Shown: positions 25,798-34,694 of the stretch, piece after piece | Layout of the letters: every line of letters starts with the position of its first letter | Position numbering within the stretch: the first letter of the stretch is position 1 | Assembly (NCBI RefSeq): GCF_017873175.1 | Contig: NZ_JAGGJW010000013.1 | Span: 62,001-126,000, forward strand | DNA length: 64,000 nucleotides | Direction: 5' to 3' | Source of the DNA: Neorhizobium petrolearium | GTDB lineage: Bacteria; Pseudomonadota; Alphaproteobacteria; Rhizobiales; Rhizobiaceae | The notes under the pieces: model-generated | The model's database searches: none | Seen by the model: the letters and a program-made list of their open reading frames with translations, nothing else | What the model was told of the DNA's origin: nothing | Made by a program: the position numbers and the translations under genes

Positions 25798-27345
25798 ATG
25801 AACGAAACCGTGAACCTGAAGACGCTGATCGCTTCCGACAAGCCGCTGACGCTCGCTATTCTCGCCATGGGCGGCCAGGGAGGTGGCGTGCTCGCCGACT
25901 GGATCGTTGCGCTTGCTGAAGAGCAGGGCTGGATGGCGCAATCCACCTCAGTGCCTGGCGTCGCCCAGCGCACCGGCGCCACGATCTATTACATCGAGAT
26001 GCTGCCGGCTAGGGATGGTGTCTCGCCGATCTTCTCCCTAATGCCGACACCGGGCGATGTGGATGTCGTGCTCGCCGCCGAGCTGATGGAGGCCGGCCGT
26101 TCGGTTCTTCGCGGCCTCGTGACGCCGGACAAGACGGTGTTGATTGCTTCGACGCACCGCTCGTTTGCCGTCGGCGAAAAGGAAAAGCCGGGCGATGGCA
26201 TCGGCGATCCGACGGTTGTGGTCGGCGCCACGGATTTCGCCGCCAAACGGACGATTGCTTTCGACATGGATACGTTGGCGCTCAAGAACGGCAGCGTGAT
26301 TTCCGCCTCGATGTTCGGCGCGCTGGCTGCAGCCGACCTCCTGCCCTTTTCCAAGGAGGCGTTCGAGGCGACGATCCGTGGTGGAGGCAAAGGCATCGAG
26401 GCGAGCTTGAAGACTTTCAATGCTGCGTTCGACCGGGCAAGGACGAGGCCACGGGATGAGATAAGCGCCTCGCCGCCGAAGCGTTTCGACGCCATGCCGG
26501 AAACGGCCGGTCATCCGGAACTCGACCGGTTGGTGCATCGCCTGCGCGCCGAATTTCCCGAAGTCGCTTTGCCGTTGCTTTTTGCCGGCGTCAAGAAGCT
26601 CGTGGATTTCCAAGACCCGGCGTATGCCGGCGAGTATCTTGATCGTGTGGGTAAGCTCCATGCTCTCGACCGCGCCAATGGCGGCGAGGAGAAGGATTAT
26701 GCCTTCACAGTTCAGGCGGCGAAATATGTGGCGGTCGCCATGGCCTATGACGACGTTATCCGCGTAGCGGACCTCAAGACCCGAGGCAGCCGTTTCGACC
26801 GGGTACGCAAGGAGGTCGGCGTCAAGCAGGATCAGATCCTCTACATGACCGAATACATGCATCCGCGCATGGAAGAGGTCTGTGGCACGCTGCCGAAGGG
26901 GCTTGGTCTCTGGGTCGAGAAGCGCCCAAAACTATTCTCCTGGCTCGACCGACGCATCAACAAGGGCCGCCGGGTGCAAACCGGCACCCTCTTCTGGTTT
27001 CTGACGCTCTATACGGTCGCGGCGCTACGCCGTATCCGTCGCCGCACGTTGCGGCACCTGCGTGAGACCGAGCACCTCGAGGCCTGGCTCAATGCGGCGA
27101 TCCCGCTGTTCTCACGGAACTATGATCTTGCGGTCGAAGTAATCAACAATCGACGACTGGTGAAGGGCTATTCCGATACCCATGCGCGGGGGCTTTCGAA
27201 GTTCGACCGGGTGATGTCGGCGCTGATGACACTTAGCGACCGCGAGGACGGTGCGATCTGGATGAAACGTTTGCGTCAGGCGGCGCTGCTCGACGAGAAC
27301 GGGATCGCGCTTGACGGCGCCTTGAAGACGGTCGCCACGCTTTAA
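25798..27345 (+). CDS. Indolepyruvate oxidoreductase-like beta subunit with DUF6537-type extension
   Basis: A 515-residue partner of the preceding gene. The N-terminal gamma/beta domain holds AMGGQGGGVLADWI and the QRTGATIYYIEM stretch typical of 2-oxoacid:ferredoxin oxidoreductase small subunits. After about residue 240 there is a long extension (GVKKLVDFQDPAYAGEYLDR, QAAKYVAVAMAYDDVIRVA) of the kind named DUF6537, absent from the roughly 200-residue archaeal IorB. The frame opens at 25576, but that part overlaps the alpha gene. ATG 25798 after AAGGACAAGG is the start. The extended form is known from aerobic proteobacteria, where its electron acceptor is unclear. Confidence 0.78.
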   Translation: MNETVNLKTLIASDKPLTLAILAMGGQGGGVLADWIVALAEEQGWMAQSTSVPGVAQRTGATIYYIEMLPARDGVSPIFSLMPTPGDVDVVLAAELMEAGRSVLRGLVTPDKTVLIASTHRSFAVGEKEKPGDGIGDPTVVVGATDFAAKRTIAFDMDTLALKNGSVISASMFGALAAADLLPFSKEAFEATIRGGGKGIEASLKTFNAAFDRARTRPRDEISASPPKRFDAMPETAGHPELDRLVHRLRAEFPEVALPLLFAGVKKLVDFQDPAYAGEYLDRVGKLHALDRANGGEEKDYAFTVQAAKYVAVAMAYDDVIRVADLKTRGSRFDRVRKEVGVKQDQILYMTEYMHPRMEEVCGTLPKGLGLWVEKRPKLFSWLDRRINKGRRVQTGTLFWFLTLYTVAALRRIRRRTLRHLRETEHLEAWLNAAIPLFSRNYDLAVEVINNRRLVKGYSDTHARGLSKFDRVMSALMTLSDREDGAIWMKRLRQAALLDENGIALDGALKTVATL

Positions 27346-27386
27346 GCATATCAGACACATTAAAGCCGCGATCCCGTTGCTTTTGC

Positions 27387-27415
27387 TGCGCATCCGACCA
27401 AAATCTGGATGCGCA
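27387..27415. terminator. Hairpin between the ior genes and mprF
   Basis: A 9-bp stem, TGCGCATCC with GGATGCGCA, around an 11-base loop, 26 bases before the mprF ATG. No T-run follows (ATTCC), so it may be a weak terminator for the ior operon or a leader structure of mprF. Confidence 0.4.
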
Positions 27416-27440
27416 ATTCCTCGGCACCGGTTAAATCACC

Positions 27441-30023
27441 ATGACACCCACTGATCGTCAGCTTGGCCGCTTTCGAGATATCATCGAGGCGTATCGCTCT
27501 TACATTGTCGCGCTCGTGGTGGTGGTGGTGTTCGCCCTCACAACGTTCGCCATTTATAATCTCACCACCGAGGTAAGCTATGACGATGTGATCGAAGCGC
27601 TCGGCAATACACGGTGGTCTGCAATCGGGCTTGCTGTCTTCTTCACCATGCTGAGTTTTGCGGCCCTCGTCGGCTACGACATGAACGCGCTCGCCTACAT
27701 CGGCCGCACCCTGCCGTTTATGCCAGTCGCGATGACCGCTTTCAGTGCCTATGCGGTCGGCAACACGGCCGGATTCGGAGCCCTGAGTGGCGGTGCTATC
27801 CGCTTTCGCGCTTATTCCCGCCTTGGCCTTTCACCGGATGATATCGGTCGTGTCATCGCCTTCGTGACGTTAGCCTTCGGGATCGGATTACTCGCCGTCA
27901 CGGCATTGGCCTCGCTCGTCACGGCACCAAGGATCGGGGCGATTCTGGGGGCTGATGATGGCTGGATCCGTGCCGGAGCAATCCTGATCATCATCATGCT
28001 ATCCGTCCTGGTGATATCGGGGCGTGATGGGCGGACGATTTCGATCGGCAGCCTGAGCATCCGTCTGCCGGATACCCGAACGTCCTCGCAGCAGTTCCTC
28101 ATCACAGCGCTTGATATTGCCGCCTCGGCCTCCGTCCTCTATGTCCTCCTTCCGCAGACGAATATTGGCTGGCCTTCGTTCCTCGCCATCTATGCCACCG
28201 CCGTCGGCCTCGGAGTGCTGAGCCACGTGCCTGCCGGCCTCGGTGTCTTCGAAACCGTGATCATCGCAGCACTCGGCAATACGGTCAGCATCGATCAAGT
28301 GCTCGGCAGCTTGGTTCTTTACCGTGTCGTCTATCACGTTCTGCCGCTGCTCATCGCGACGCTCGTGGTCATCGGCGTCGAGATACGTCAGCTTGCCCAT
28401 CATCCGGTGGCTTCCACATTACGCAAGCTGGAATTCCGGCTGGTGCCGCCGCTGCTAGCAGCCTTTGCGATAATCGCCGGCGCAATGTTGATTTTTTCAA
28501 GCGTGACGCCGACGCCGGATTCCGACCTGAATTTCCTTTCCAACTATTTGTCGCTGCCGTTCGTGGAGGGCGCGCATTTCCTTTCCAGTATCCTTGGCCT
28601 CATTCTCTTTGTGGCAGCGCGCGGAATAGGCCAGCGGTTGGATGGAGCCTGGTGGACGGGCATGGTCTGTACTGCTCTTGCGCTCGTCTTCGCTTTCGTG
28701 CGCGCGATCGCTCCTTTTGAAGCCATCTTCCTCGTCATTCTGCTGGTAGGTCTTTTTCTCAGTGCGAAACAGTTCAATCGCCGTGCATCGCTGTTTGGGC
28801 AGGTGCTATCGCCGAGCTGGATTGCCGCCATGCTCATTATCGTGGCTACAGCCGTTACAGTTCTGCTTTTCGTCTACCGCGAGGTGGAATACAGCCACGA
28901 GCTCTGGTGGCAGTTCGAGTTTTCCGAAGAGGCGCCACGCGGCCTGCGTGCTGTTCTTGGCCTGGCGATCTTCGCGGCGTCCATCTCTTTTTACAGTCTG
29001 TTGCGACCGGCCACGCGGCGCTCGCCGCCGTCAACGGCGGACGATCTCGGACGGGCAATCCAGATCGTGATGGCGCAGGATAACGCCGATGCCAATCTGG
29101 TTCGGATGGGAGACAAGCGCCTGATGTTCTCCGAGAGTGGCCGTGCCTTTCTCATGTACGGCATCCAGGGACGGTCCTGGATCGCCCTCTTTGATCCCGT
29201 CGGACCGCAAGAGGAGACGGCAGATCTCGTCTGGCGTTTTGTCGAAGAGGCGCGCAGTCGGGGTGGCCGCGCAGTGTTTTATCAAATATCGCCTGGCCTG
29301 CTTTCCCATTGCGCCGATGCCGGGCTGAGGGCCTTCAGGCTTGGTGAACTTGCGATTATCGATCTTTCGCATTTCGATCTCAAAGGCGGTCGTCTCGCCG
29401 GACTGCGGCAGGCTGTCAACAAAGGCATGCGTGAGGGGTTGGAGTTCTCGGTCATCGATGCGCCGGAGGTGATGGCTTCAATCGAGGAACTCAGGCAGGT
29501 CTCAGATGCCTGGCTTGCGGAACACAATACGCGCGAAAAGACGTTCTCGCTGGGCGCTTTTCGAGATGATTATGTCGCTTCGCAATCGGTAGCGGTTTTG
29601 CGTAAGGAGGGCCGAATTGTCGCTTTCGCAACGCTTTTGATCACCGATACGAAACAGGAAGGAACAGTCGATCTGATGCGCTTTTCGCCGGAAGCACCGA
29701 AAGGATCCATGGATTTTTTGTTCGTGAAAGTCATGGAATATCTGCGCGATGCCGGTTATGCACATTTTAATCTCGGCATGGCGCCACTTTCGGGAATGTC
29801 CACGCGCGAAGTTGCGCTCGCATGGGACCGGATTGGCAGCGTCGTATTCGAGCACGGCGAGCGATTCTACAACTTCAAAGGATTAAAAGCTTTCAAGTCG
29901 AAGTTCCATCCCACCTGGGAGCCGCGCTACCTCGCCGTGGCGGGCGGGGTTAGCCCTGCCATCGTGATGATGGACGCTACGCTTCTGATCGGCGGCGGCT
30001 TGAGAGGAGTGGTTGGTAAATGA
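27441..30023 (+). CDS. mprF: MprF/LpiA: lysyl-phosphatidylglycerol synthase and flippase
   Basis: An 860-residue membrane protein. The N-terminal two thirds carry a dozen or so hydrophobic helices (flippase part, with GNTAGFGALSGGAIRFRAYS). The C-terminal part from about residue 540 is the soluble GNAT-like synthase domain (GRAFLMYGIQGRSWIALFDP, FNLGMAPLSGM, FYNFKGLKAFKSKF). It transfers lysine from lysyl-tRNA to phosphatidylglycerol and flips the product, lowering surface charge. In Rhizobium the gene is called lpiA and is acid-induced. The stop overlaps the acvB start (ATGATG), so the pair is an operon. The ribosome site is weak. Confidence 0.92.
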   Translation: MTPTDRQLGRFRDIIEAYRSYIVALVVVVVFALTTFAIYNLTTEVSYDDVIEALGNTRWSAIGLAVFFTMLSFAALVGYDMNALAYIGRTLPFMPVAMTAFSAYAVGNTAGFGALSGGAIRFRAYSRLGLSPDDIGRVIAFVTLAFGIGLLAVTALASLVTAPRIGAILGADDGWIRAGAILIIIMLSVLVISGRDGRTISIGSLSIRLPDTRTSSQQFLITALDIAASASVLYVLLPQTNIGWPSFLAIYATAVGLGVLSHVPAGLGVFETVIIAALGNTVSIDQVLGSLVLYRVVYHVLPLLIATLVVIGVEIRQLAHHPVASTLRKLEFRLVPPLLAAFAIIAGAMLIFSSVTPTPDSDLNFLSNYLSLPFVEGAHFLSSILGLILFVAARGIGQRLDGAWWTGMVCTALALVFAFVRAIAPFEAIFLVILLVGLFLSAKQFNRRASLFGQVLSPSWIAAMLIIVATAVTVLLFVYREVEYSHELWWQFEFSEEAPRGLRAVLGLAIFAASISFYSLLRPATRRSPPSTADDLGRAIQIVMAQDNADANLVRMGDKRLMFSESGRAFLMYGIQGRSWIALFDPVGPQEETADLVWRFVEEARSRGGRAVFYQISPGLLSHCADAGLRAFRLGELAIIDLSHFDLKGGRLAGLRQAVNKGMREGLEFSVIDAPEVMASIEELRQVSDAWLAEHNTREKTFSLGAFRDDYVASQSVAVLRKEGRIVAFATLLITDTKQEGTVDLMRFSPEAPKGSMDFLFVKVMEYLRDAGYAHFNLGMAPLSGMSTREVALAWDRIGSVVFEHGERFYNFKGLKAFKSKFHPTWEPRYLAVAGGVSPAIVMMDATLLIGGGLRGVVGK

Positions 30024-31396
30024 TGTTCCTGCGGTTTCTTTGCATCATCGCGCTTGTTGGCTGGTTCTCCTGCGTCACGACCGCGGTCGCTCAGCAGCAG
30101 GATTATCAGGCCGGCCTGATCCCGTCGCCGCGCATCATGGTGCCGAACGGCGGAGATGATGATCTCCAGGGCATCGTTTTCCTGATCTCGGACGGGCAAG
30201 GCTGGGGTGCGCGGGAGGAGGCGCAGGCCCAAGCTCTGCTGAATGCCGGCGCCGCAGTGGTCGGCATCGATTTTCCGGCATATATCAAATCGCTTGCTGC
30301 CGATGATGGTGAATGCGTCTATATGGTGTCCGACATCGAGGATGTTTCCCAACAGGTGCAGCGACGGATCGGCAATTCGGATTATCGTCATCCGATCGTG
30401 GCCGGGATCGGAGAAGGCGGGGCACTTGCGCTTGCCATGATCTCCCAGAGCCCGAATGCAACTATAGGCGAGGCGATCGCTGTCGACCCGGCAGCCGGCA
30501 TCCCGCTCGCTAAGGAACTCTGCACTCCCGCCTCGAAGCAGAAAATCGGCGATCGCACGGTTTATGGGTTTGACGATGGAGCCCTGCCGGCAGCAGTAAC
30601 AATCATCTCCACCGCGTCCGCCGATGCTGCCGGCAAGGCGCATGGCCAGCGGCTGAAGCAGGAGCATCCGGAGGTGGAACTTGCCGATTCCAGCTCGACT
30701 GCGGAAGAAGCTCTGTCAGAGGTTCTGCTGGCTCATATTGCGGTGGCAGGCCAAAGCGGCCAGCCGCTCGATTTACCGCTGACGGTACTCGATGCAAAGC
30801 CGGCTATGAACACGATGGCGGTAATTTATTCCGGTGACGGCGGCTGGCGTGACCTCGATAGCGAGGTTGGTGGTTACCTGCAGTCTCAAGGCATCCCGAC
30901 AGTTGGGGTAGATTCGCTGCGTTATTTCTGGTCCGAACGCACACCGCAAGGAACGGCGGATGATCTGGCAAAAATCATCGAGCACTATCGCCGGCAGTGG
31001 GGCATCCAGAACGTGCTGCTGATTGGTTACTCTTTTGGAGCCGATGTGCTGCCCGCCACCTATAATCTCCTGCCGGTGGCGGATCGGGAAAGGGTGAGGC
31101 AGGTCACGCTGCTCGGACTGTCTCATCAAGTGGACTACGAGATTTCCGTCACAGGTTGGCTCGGTGTCACCGCCGCTGGGAAAGGCGGCGATCCGACCAA
31201 CGACATCGCAAAGATAGATCCGAAAATTATCCAGTGTGTCTATGGCACGGACGAAGACGACGACCCGTGCCCAACGCTGAAGGACCGCGGCGTCGAGGTC
31301 GTGCCGATCGAAGGCGGGCACCATTTCGATGAGAATTATCAGGCGCTCGGCAAACGCATCCGCGACAGCCTGCAAGCACGGCTTGCAAACAGATAG
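30020..31396 (+). CDS. acvB: AcvB/AtvA periplasmic lysyl-phosphatidylglycerol hydrolase
   Basis: A 458-residue exported alpha/beta hydrolase. The signal peptide ends near TTAVA-QQQD. An N-terminal VirJ-like region is followed by the hydrolase domain, with IYSGDGGWRDLD, the nucleophile motif GYSFGADVLPATYN and a C-terminal histidine in IEGGHHFDENY. In Agrobacterium AcvB is needed for virulence and hydrolyses lysyl-phosphatidylglycerol; in Rhizobium tropici its homologue atvA follows lpiA and is needed for acid tolerance. The order here is the same. It balances the lipid made by the preceding gene. Confidence 0.9.
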   Translation: MMFLRFLCIIALVGWFSCVTTAVAQQQDYQAGLIPSPRIMVPNGGDDDLQGIVFLISDGQGWGAREEAQAQALLNAGAAVVGIDFPAYIKSLAADDGECVYMVSDIEDVSQQVQRRIGNSDYRHPIVAGIGEGGALALAMISQSPNATIGEAIAVDPAAGIPLAKELCTPASKQKIGDRTVYGFDDGALPAAVTIISTASADAAGKAHGQRLKQEHPEVELADSSSTAEEALSEVLLAHIAVAGQSGQPLDLPLTVLDAKPAMNTMAVIYSGDGGWRDLDSEVGGYLQSQGIPTVGVDSLRYFWSERTPQGTADDLAKIIEHYRRQWGIQNVLLIGYSFGADVLPATYNLLPVADRERVRQVTLLGLSHQVDYEISVTGWLGVTAAGKGGDPTNDIAKIDPKIIQCVYGTDEDDDPCPTLKDRGVEVVPIEGGHHFDENYQALGKRIRDSLQARLANR

Positions 31397-31397
31397 G

Positions 31398-31907
31398 TCA
31401 TATCTCGTGCTTGCGGATGTTCAGGAGGATTTTATGCAGCGTGCCTGTGAAGGCACGATACTCCTCCTCATCTATGCCGTCGAACATCTGTAGCAGCGAA
31501 TCGTACATGGTCGGCCAGAAGCGAGCGAAGGCATCCCGTCCGTCTTCGGTAATCGTCACGTCGCGGATGCGCATGTCCTCCGGCCGCGGCGTGCGGCGGA
31601 TATAACCCTGATCCTCGAGAGAATCGAGCGTGCGGCTCATTGTCGATTGCTCAATGACGGCAAAAACGGAAAGTTCGTTGATGGTGAGTGAGGCGGAGAC
31701 GCTCAGGACAGCCAGCGTGCGCATCTTGGCAGTCGAGAGTTCGTATTCGCGCAACTCCTCCGCCATATTAGAGTTCCAGCGGGCGATGATGCGGTTCATC
31801 AGATAGGGGGCGAAGTGATTGAGGCCGATTTCCCCCATCGTGGGCCGATCCACCTGATCACCTTCCTGATGCCGGCGTAACACCACGCCTGAAAACCGTT
31901 CTGCCAT
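31398..31907 (-). CDS. MarR-family transcriptional regulator
   Basis: A 169-residue MarR-type DNA-binding protein. The winged helix spans about residues 50-115 (LRTLAVLS-like start, INELSVFAVIEQSTMSRTLDSLEDQGYIRRTP). The stretch DMRIRDVTITEDGRDAF is the typical wing and following strand. The frame extends to 32123, but ATG 31907 has AGAGGG just upstream. It lies next to the FAD oxidoreductase gene on the same strand (31-base gap), so it probably regulates the oxidoreductase/cyclase transcript in response to a small aromatic ligand (inference). Confidence 0.88.
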   Translation of the reverse strand: MAERFSGVVLRRHQEGDQVDRPTMGEIGLNHFAPYLMNRIIARWNSNMAEELREYELSTAKMRTLAVLSVSASLTINELSVFAVIEQSTMSRTLDSLEDQGYIRRTPRPEDMRIRDVTITEDGRDAFARFWPTMYDSLLQMFDGIDEEEYRAFTGTLHKILLNIRKHEI

Positions 31908-31938
31908 GAGCCCTCTTGATATTTTCGGCCGCTGCGTT

Positions 31939-33528
31939 TCAGCGCAACGACGATGCAAGCAGAAAACCGGAGCCGCCGGCAAGCCCGGGACCTGGATGGG
32001 TCGAGGCGCCGATATGATAAAGACCCGGCACGTGGGTGCGGTGGTTAACAGACGACTTGAAGGGCCGCCAGAGGAAAAACTGATCCAGGCCGCAAAAGCC
32101 GCCATAGGGGTCGCCACCGACAAGGTTCATGTTCATCCCCTCAAGATCGGCGGGAGAATAAGCGCGGCGGGCAAGCTTGATGTCGGCAAAGTTCTCAATG
32201 TGACGGAAAAGGATCGCCTCGATGCGGTCCGCATAATGTTCACGCACCGCCTCTGTCCAACTGCCATCTGCAGATACGGGGATCTCACCGGCTGCATCGC
32301 CCTTGATAACGCGCGGAGCTTCCGGAAGTTGAAGCCAAAGGATCGATTTGCCTTCCGGTGCGCGTGAGGGGTCGAAACTCACGGGTTGGCCGACGCAGAC
32401 AGTTGGCTCGGCGGGCAGAAGGCCGCGCTCGCATTCGTTGGTGGCGCGTGAAACGCCATCGAGTCCGGGCGTCAGGTGCAGCAGCGCGACTTTGCCGAGA
32501 TCGGGATCGCCCTTCCAACGAGGTGGCGCAGAAAGCGCATAGTGAATTTGCATGTCGCCTTTGCCGTAGCGGTAGCGGGCGACGCCATCGGCGACTTCGG
32601 CTGGTATCGGCTGTGGCCAGTCCTTCAGTAGTCGGTCGTAGATCTGGTTTGGCGTTGTGGAGCAGATGACGCCGGACGTCGCCTGGATCGCCTCACCGTT
32701 TGCCAACCGGATACCGGCTGCCTTGTTGCCCTGGCCGGCAAGGATACGCTCGACATCTGCGCCGGTGCGGATCGTGCCTCCCTGATTTGCGATCAAGCGT
32801 TCGAAAGCGGTTACGAGATTGGCTGCTCCGCCCTTGACGATCGGGCAGCCAGCAAGCTCGATTGCAAAACTAATGACTTTTAGCATCTCGGCCGAATAGG
32901 CGCTTTCCGGCGCCAGCCCGCAATGCAACACCCAGGGCGCCCAGAGCGCATGCGCAGCCTCGGACCTGTAGGTGGTTTCAAGATAACCGCGGGCAGGTTT
33001 CAGTGCGTCTCCGAACCAGGCAGCAAGCTGGCGAAGGCCCTTGCCCCAGCCCTGCTTCGCGACGGTCTTCAGCGTCGTGCCGGACCAGAGCGCGCCGCCA
33101 AGCAGTGAGAAGAGGAAGGCTGCGTCCGCACCCAGCGCATTCATCTCGCGGTCGAAAGCCTTGCCGTCGCCTTCAGCCAGCGCCTCGAAGTTGGCAATGT
33201 TGCGCTGCCGGTCCTTCGAGAAGATCACCGAAGAGCCATCCGGTCGCAGCACGCCGGTCGGCAGTTCGGCGTGAGCAAATTCCAGGCCGTGATTCTCCAG
33301 GTCCTTGCCCAGCACGCCGTAGGCGGGCGAGGTCAGGAAAAGCACCATGGTGGTTGCCATCACATCGTGAATAAAGCCTGGCTCGGTGATTTCCTCGGTT
33401 CGGAGGCAGCCGCCAATGCCGTCGTTTCGTTCGAGAACGAGGACTCGTTTGCCCCTCTTCCCAAGCATGGCGGCAGCGACCAAAGCGTTGATGCCGCTGC
33501 CGACGACGATGTAATCGAAATCCGCCAT
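31939..33528 (-). CDS. Phytoene-dehydrogenase-like FAD oxidoreductase
   Basis: A 529-residue flavoprotein of the COG1233 amine-oxidase/desaturase type. The FAD motif is VVGSGINALVAAAMLGKRGK with ERNDGIGG. The C-terminal FAD contact is GASTHPGPGLAGGSG. It shares several blocks with the protein at 34695-36272 (FDPSRAPEGK, GLDQFFLWRPF versus LDQNFLFRPV), so the two are paralogues. Substrate is unknown. These enzymes oxidise or desaturate alicyclic or amine compounds. ATG 33528 is used, and the upstream open frame to 33984 is antisense shadow. Carotenoid synthesis is unlikely, as no crtB/crtE is nearby. Confidence 0.75.
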   Translation of the reverse strand: MADFDYIVVGSGINALVAAAMLGKRGKRVLVLERNDGIGGCLRTEEITEPGFIHDVMATTMVLFLTSPAYGVLGKDLENHGLEFAHAELPTGVLRPDGSSVIFSKDRQRNIANFEALAEGDGKAFDREMNALGADAAFLFSLLGGALWSGTTLKTVAKQGWGKGLRQLAAWFGDALKPARGYLETTYRSEAAHALWAPWVLHCGLAPESAYSAEMLKVISFAIELAGCPIVKGGAANLVTAFERLIANQGGTIRTGADVERILAGQGNKAAGIRLANGEAIQATSGVICSTTPNQIYDRLLKDWPQPIPAEVADGVARYRYGKGDMQIHYALSAPPRWKGDPDLGKVALLHLTPGLDGVSRATNECERGLLPAEPTVCVGQPVSFDPSRAPEGKSILWLQLPEAPRVIKGDAAGEIPVSADGSWTEAVREHYADRIEAILFRHIENFADIKLARRAYSPADLEGMNMNLVGGDPYGGFCGLDQFFLWRPFKSSVNHRTHVPGLYHIGASTHPGPGLAGGSGFLLASSLR

Positions 33529-33551
33529 AGCACCCTCTTTGCCGGATATAG

Positions 33552-33579
33552 AAAAGGCCGGACCGTGAACGATCCGGCC
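33552..33579 (-). terminator. Intrinsic terminator after the isatin-hydrolase-like gene
   Basis: On the minus strand GGCCGGA pairs with TCCGGCC around a 10-base loop and is followed by TTTTC, nine bases after the cyclase stop. The FAD oxidoreductase downstream would be reached only by read-through or from its own promoter. Confidence 0.6.
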
Positions 33580-33587
33580 CTCAGGAT

Positions 33588-34373
33588 TCAGCCGGCGATG
33601 AGAGCCAGTGCGCGGACCGGTGAGCCGGTGCCCTTGACGAACTTGAGCGGCGCTGCGATCAGCACCGCCCCCTTGGGCGGAAGCTGGTCGAGGTTGGACA
33701 GCGAAGCCAAGCCGTATTTGTTGTTCTTGTGCATAAGGTTGTGCGCCGGGAAAGGCGGGTTCATGCCGCCGGCCGAACCGGCATCGGTGCCGACTGTTTC
33801 CTGACCCCAGCCGATGATACCCTTGGAAAGCAGGTATTCGATCGCTTCGGCCGTCGGGCCTGGCGAATGCGGGCCATTCTCGTCGGCGTTCAGGAAGGTT
33901 TCGGTAGAGCCGTTGCGCTTGTACCAATCGGAACGCATCAGCACCCAGCTGCCTGCTTCGATCTCGCCGTGCTCGGCTTCCCATTCCTTGATGCTGTCAA
34001 CGGTCAGCAGGTAATCCGGGTTTTCAGCGGCTTCCGTGGAGCGGTCGATGACGTTGACCGGCGCCACGAAGTTCTGCGGCGGAATGGTGTCTGTTGTGTT
34101 GTTCGGGTTGTCCTTGCCGGTGATCCAGTGACAGGGCGCATCGAAATGTGTGCCGGTGTGTTCACCGAGCTCCAGCCAGTTCCAGGCCCAGAACGGACCG
34201 TCCTGATCGTAGGCGGAGATCGTGTGGACCGCGACTTTCGGCGTGTTCTTGCCGAACTGTGGCGGCAAATAGAGCACCGGGGTATCAGGGCCAAGCGGCG
34301 CTGTCAGGTCGACCACCTTGACCGAGCCGGAAAGAAGAGCGGAAGCGAGATTGGAAAGCGTGTTGGAAGACAT
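33588..34373 (-). CDS. Cyclase-family metal hydrolase, isatin-hydrolase-like
   Basis: A 261-residue member of the kynurenine formamidase/cyclase superfamily. The manganese-binding motif HTGTHFDAPCHW is intact, and PHSPGPTAEAIEYL, GWGQETVGTDAG and HNLMHKNNKYGL follow. The surroundings of the motif (WAWNWLELGEHTGTHFDAP) resemble characterised isatin hydrolases, which open isatin to isatinate in bacterial indole-3-acetate breakdown. A second copy lies at 50222-51013. Kynurenine formamidase or another cyclic-amide hydrolase remains possible. It diverges from the FAD oxidoreductase at 34695. Confidence 0.75.
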   Translation of the reverse strand: MSSNTLSNLASALLSGSVKVVDLTAPLGPDTPVLYLPPQFGKNTPKVAVHTISAYDQDGPFWAWNWLELGEHTGTHFDAPCHWITGKDNPNNTTDTIPPQNFVAPVNVIDRSTEAAENPDYLLTVDSIKEWEAEHGEIEAGSWVLMRSDWYKRNGSTETFLNADENGPHSPGPTAEAIEYLLSKGIIGWGQETVGTDAGSAGGMNPPFPAHNLMHKNNKYGLASLSNLDQLPPKGAVLIAAPLKFVKGTGSPVRALALIAG

Positions 34374-34694
34374 GATGCCGAATTCCCCTTGAATGACCGG
34401 TTTCGTGAGCCGGGCGGCAGGCCGGTTTCCTCCGCCGGATGCCGCTAACCGATGGGCGAGCCTATTTCAGAAAATATGAGGATGCAAGCAATCGAGCGCC
34501 GCTACCGCGCGCAAAAATTTGCATATTCCGTTCGAGCACGGAGTTCATGGATTCCTCCGGAATAAGCGGCTCCATCTTGCGTTGAGAAGAGGCTATCCTG
34601 CGTGTCGTCGTGCTGTTTTCAGGCTGCGACCCCTTGATGCCGATTCCGGAAAATGTATGCATATGGATAAATAATGTGATCCAGGGGAACGGCG
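34374..34694. other. 321-bp divergent region (cyclase / FAD oxidoreductase)
   Basis: Holds TGTATGCATATGGATA at 34654-34669, similar to a stretch in the ior control region, and an inverted repeat ATTCCTCCGGAAT at 34550-34562. A second GCATATTCC stretch starts at 34521. I see no convincing -10/-35 pair and no gene. Confidence 0.6.
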
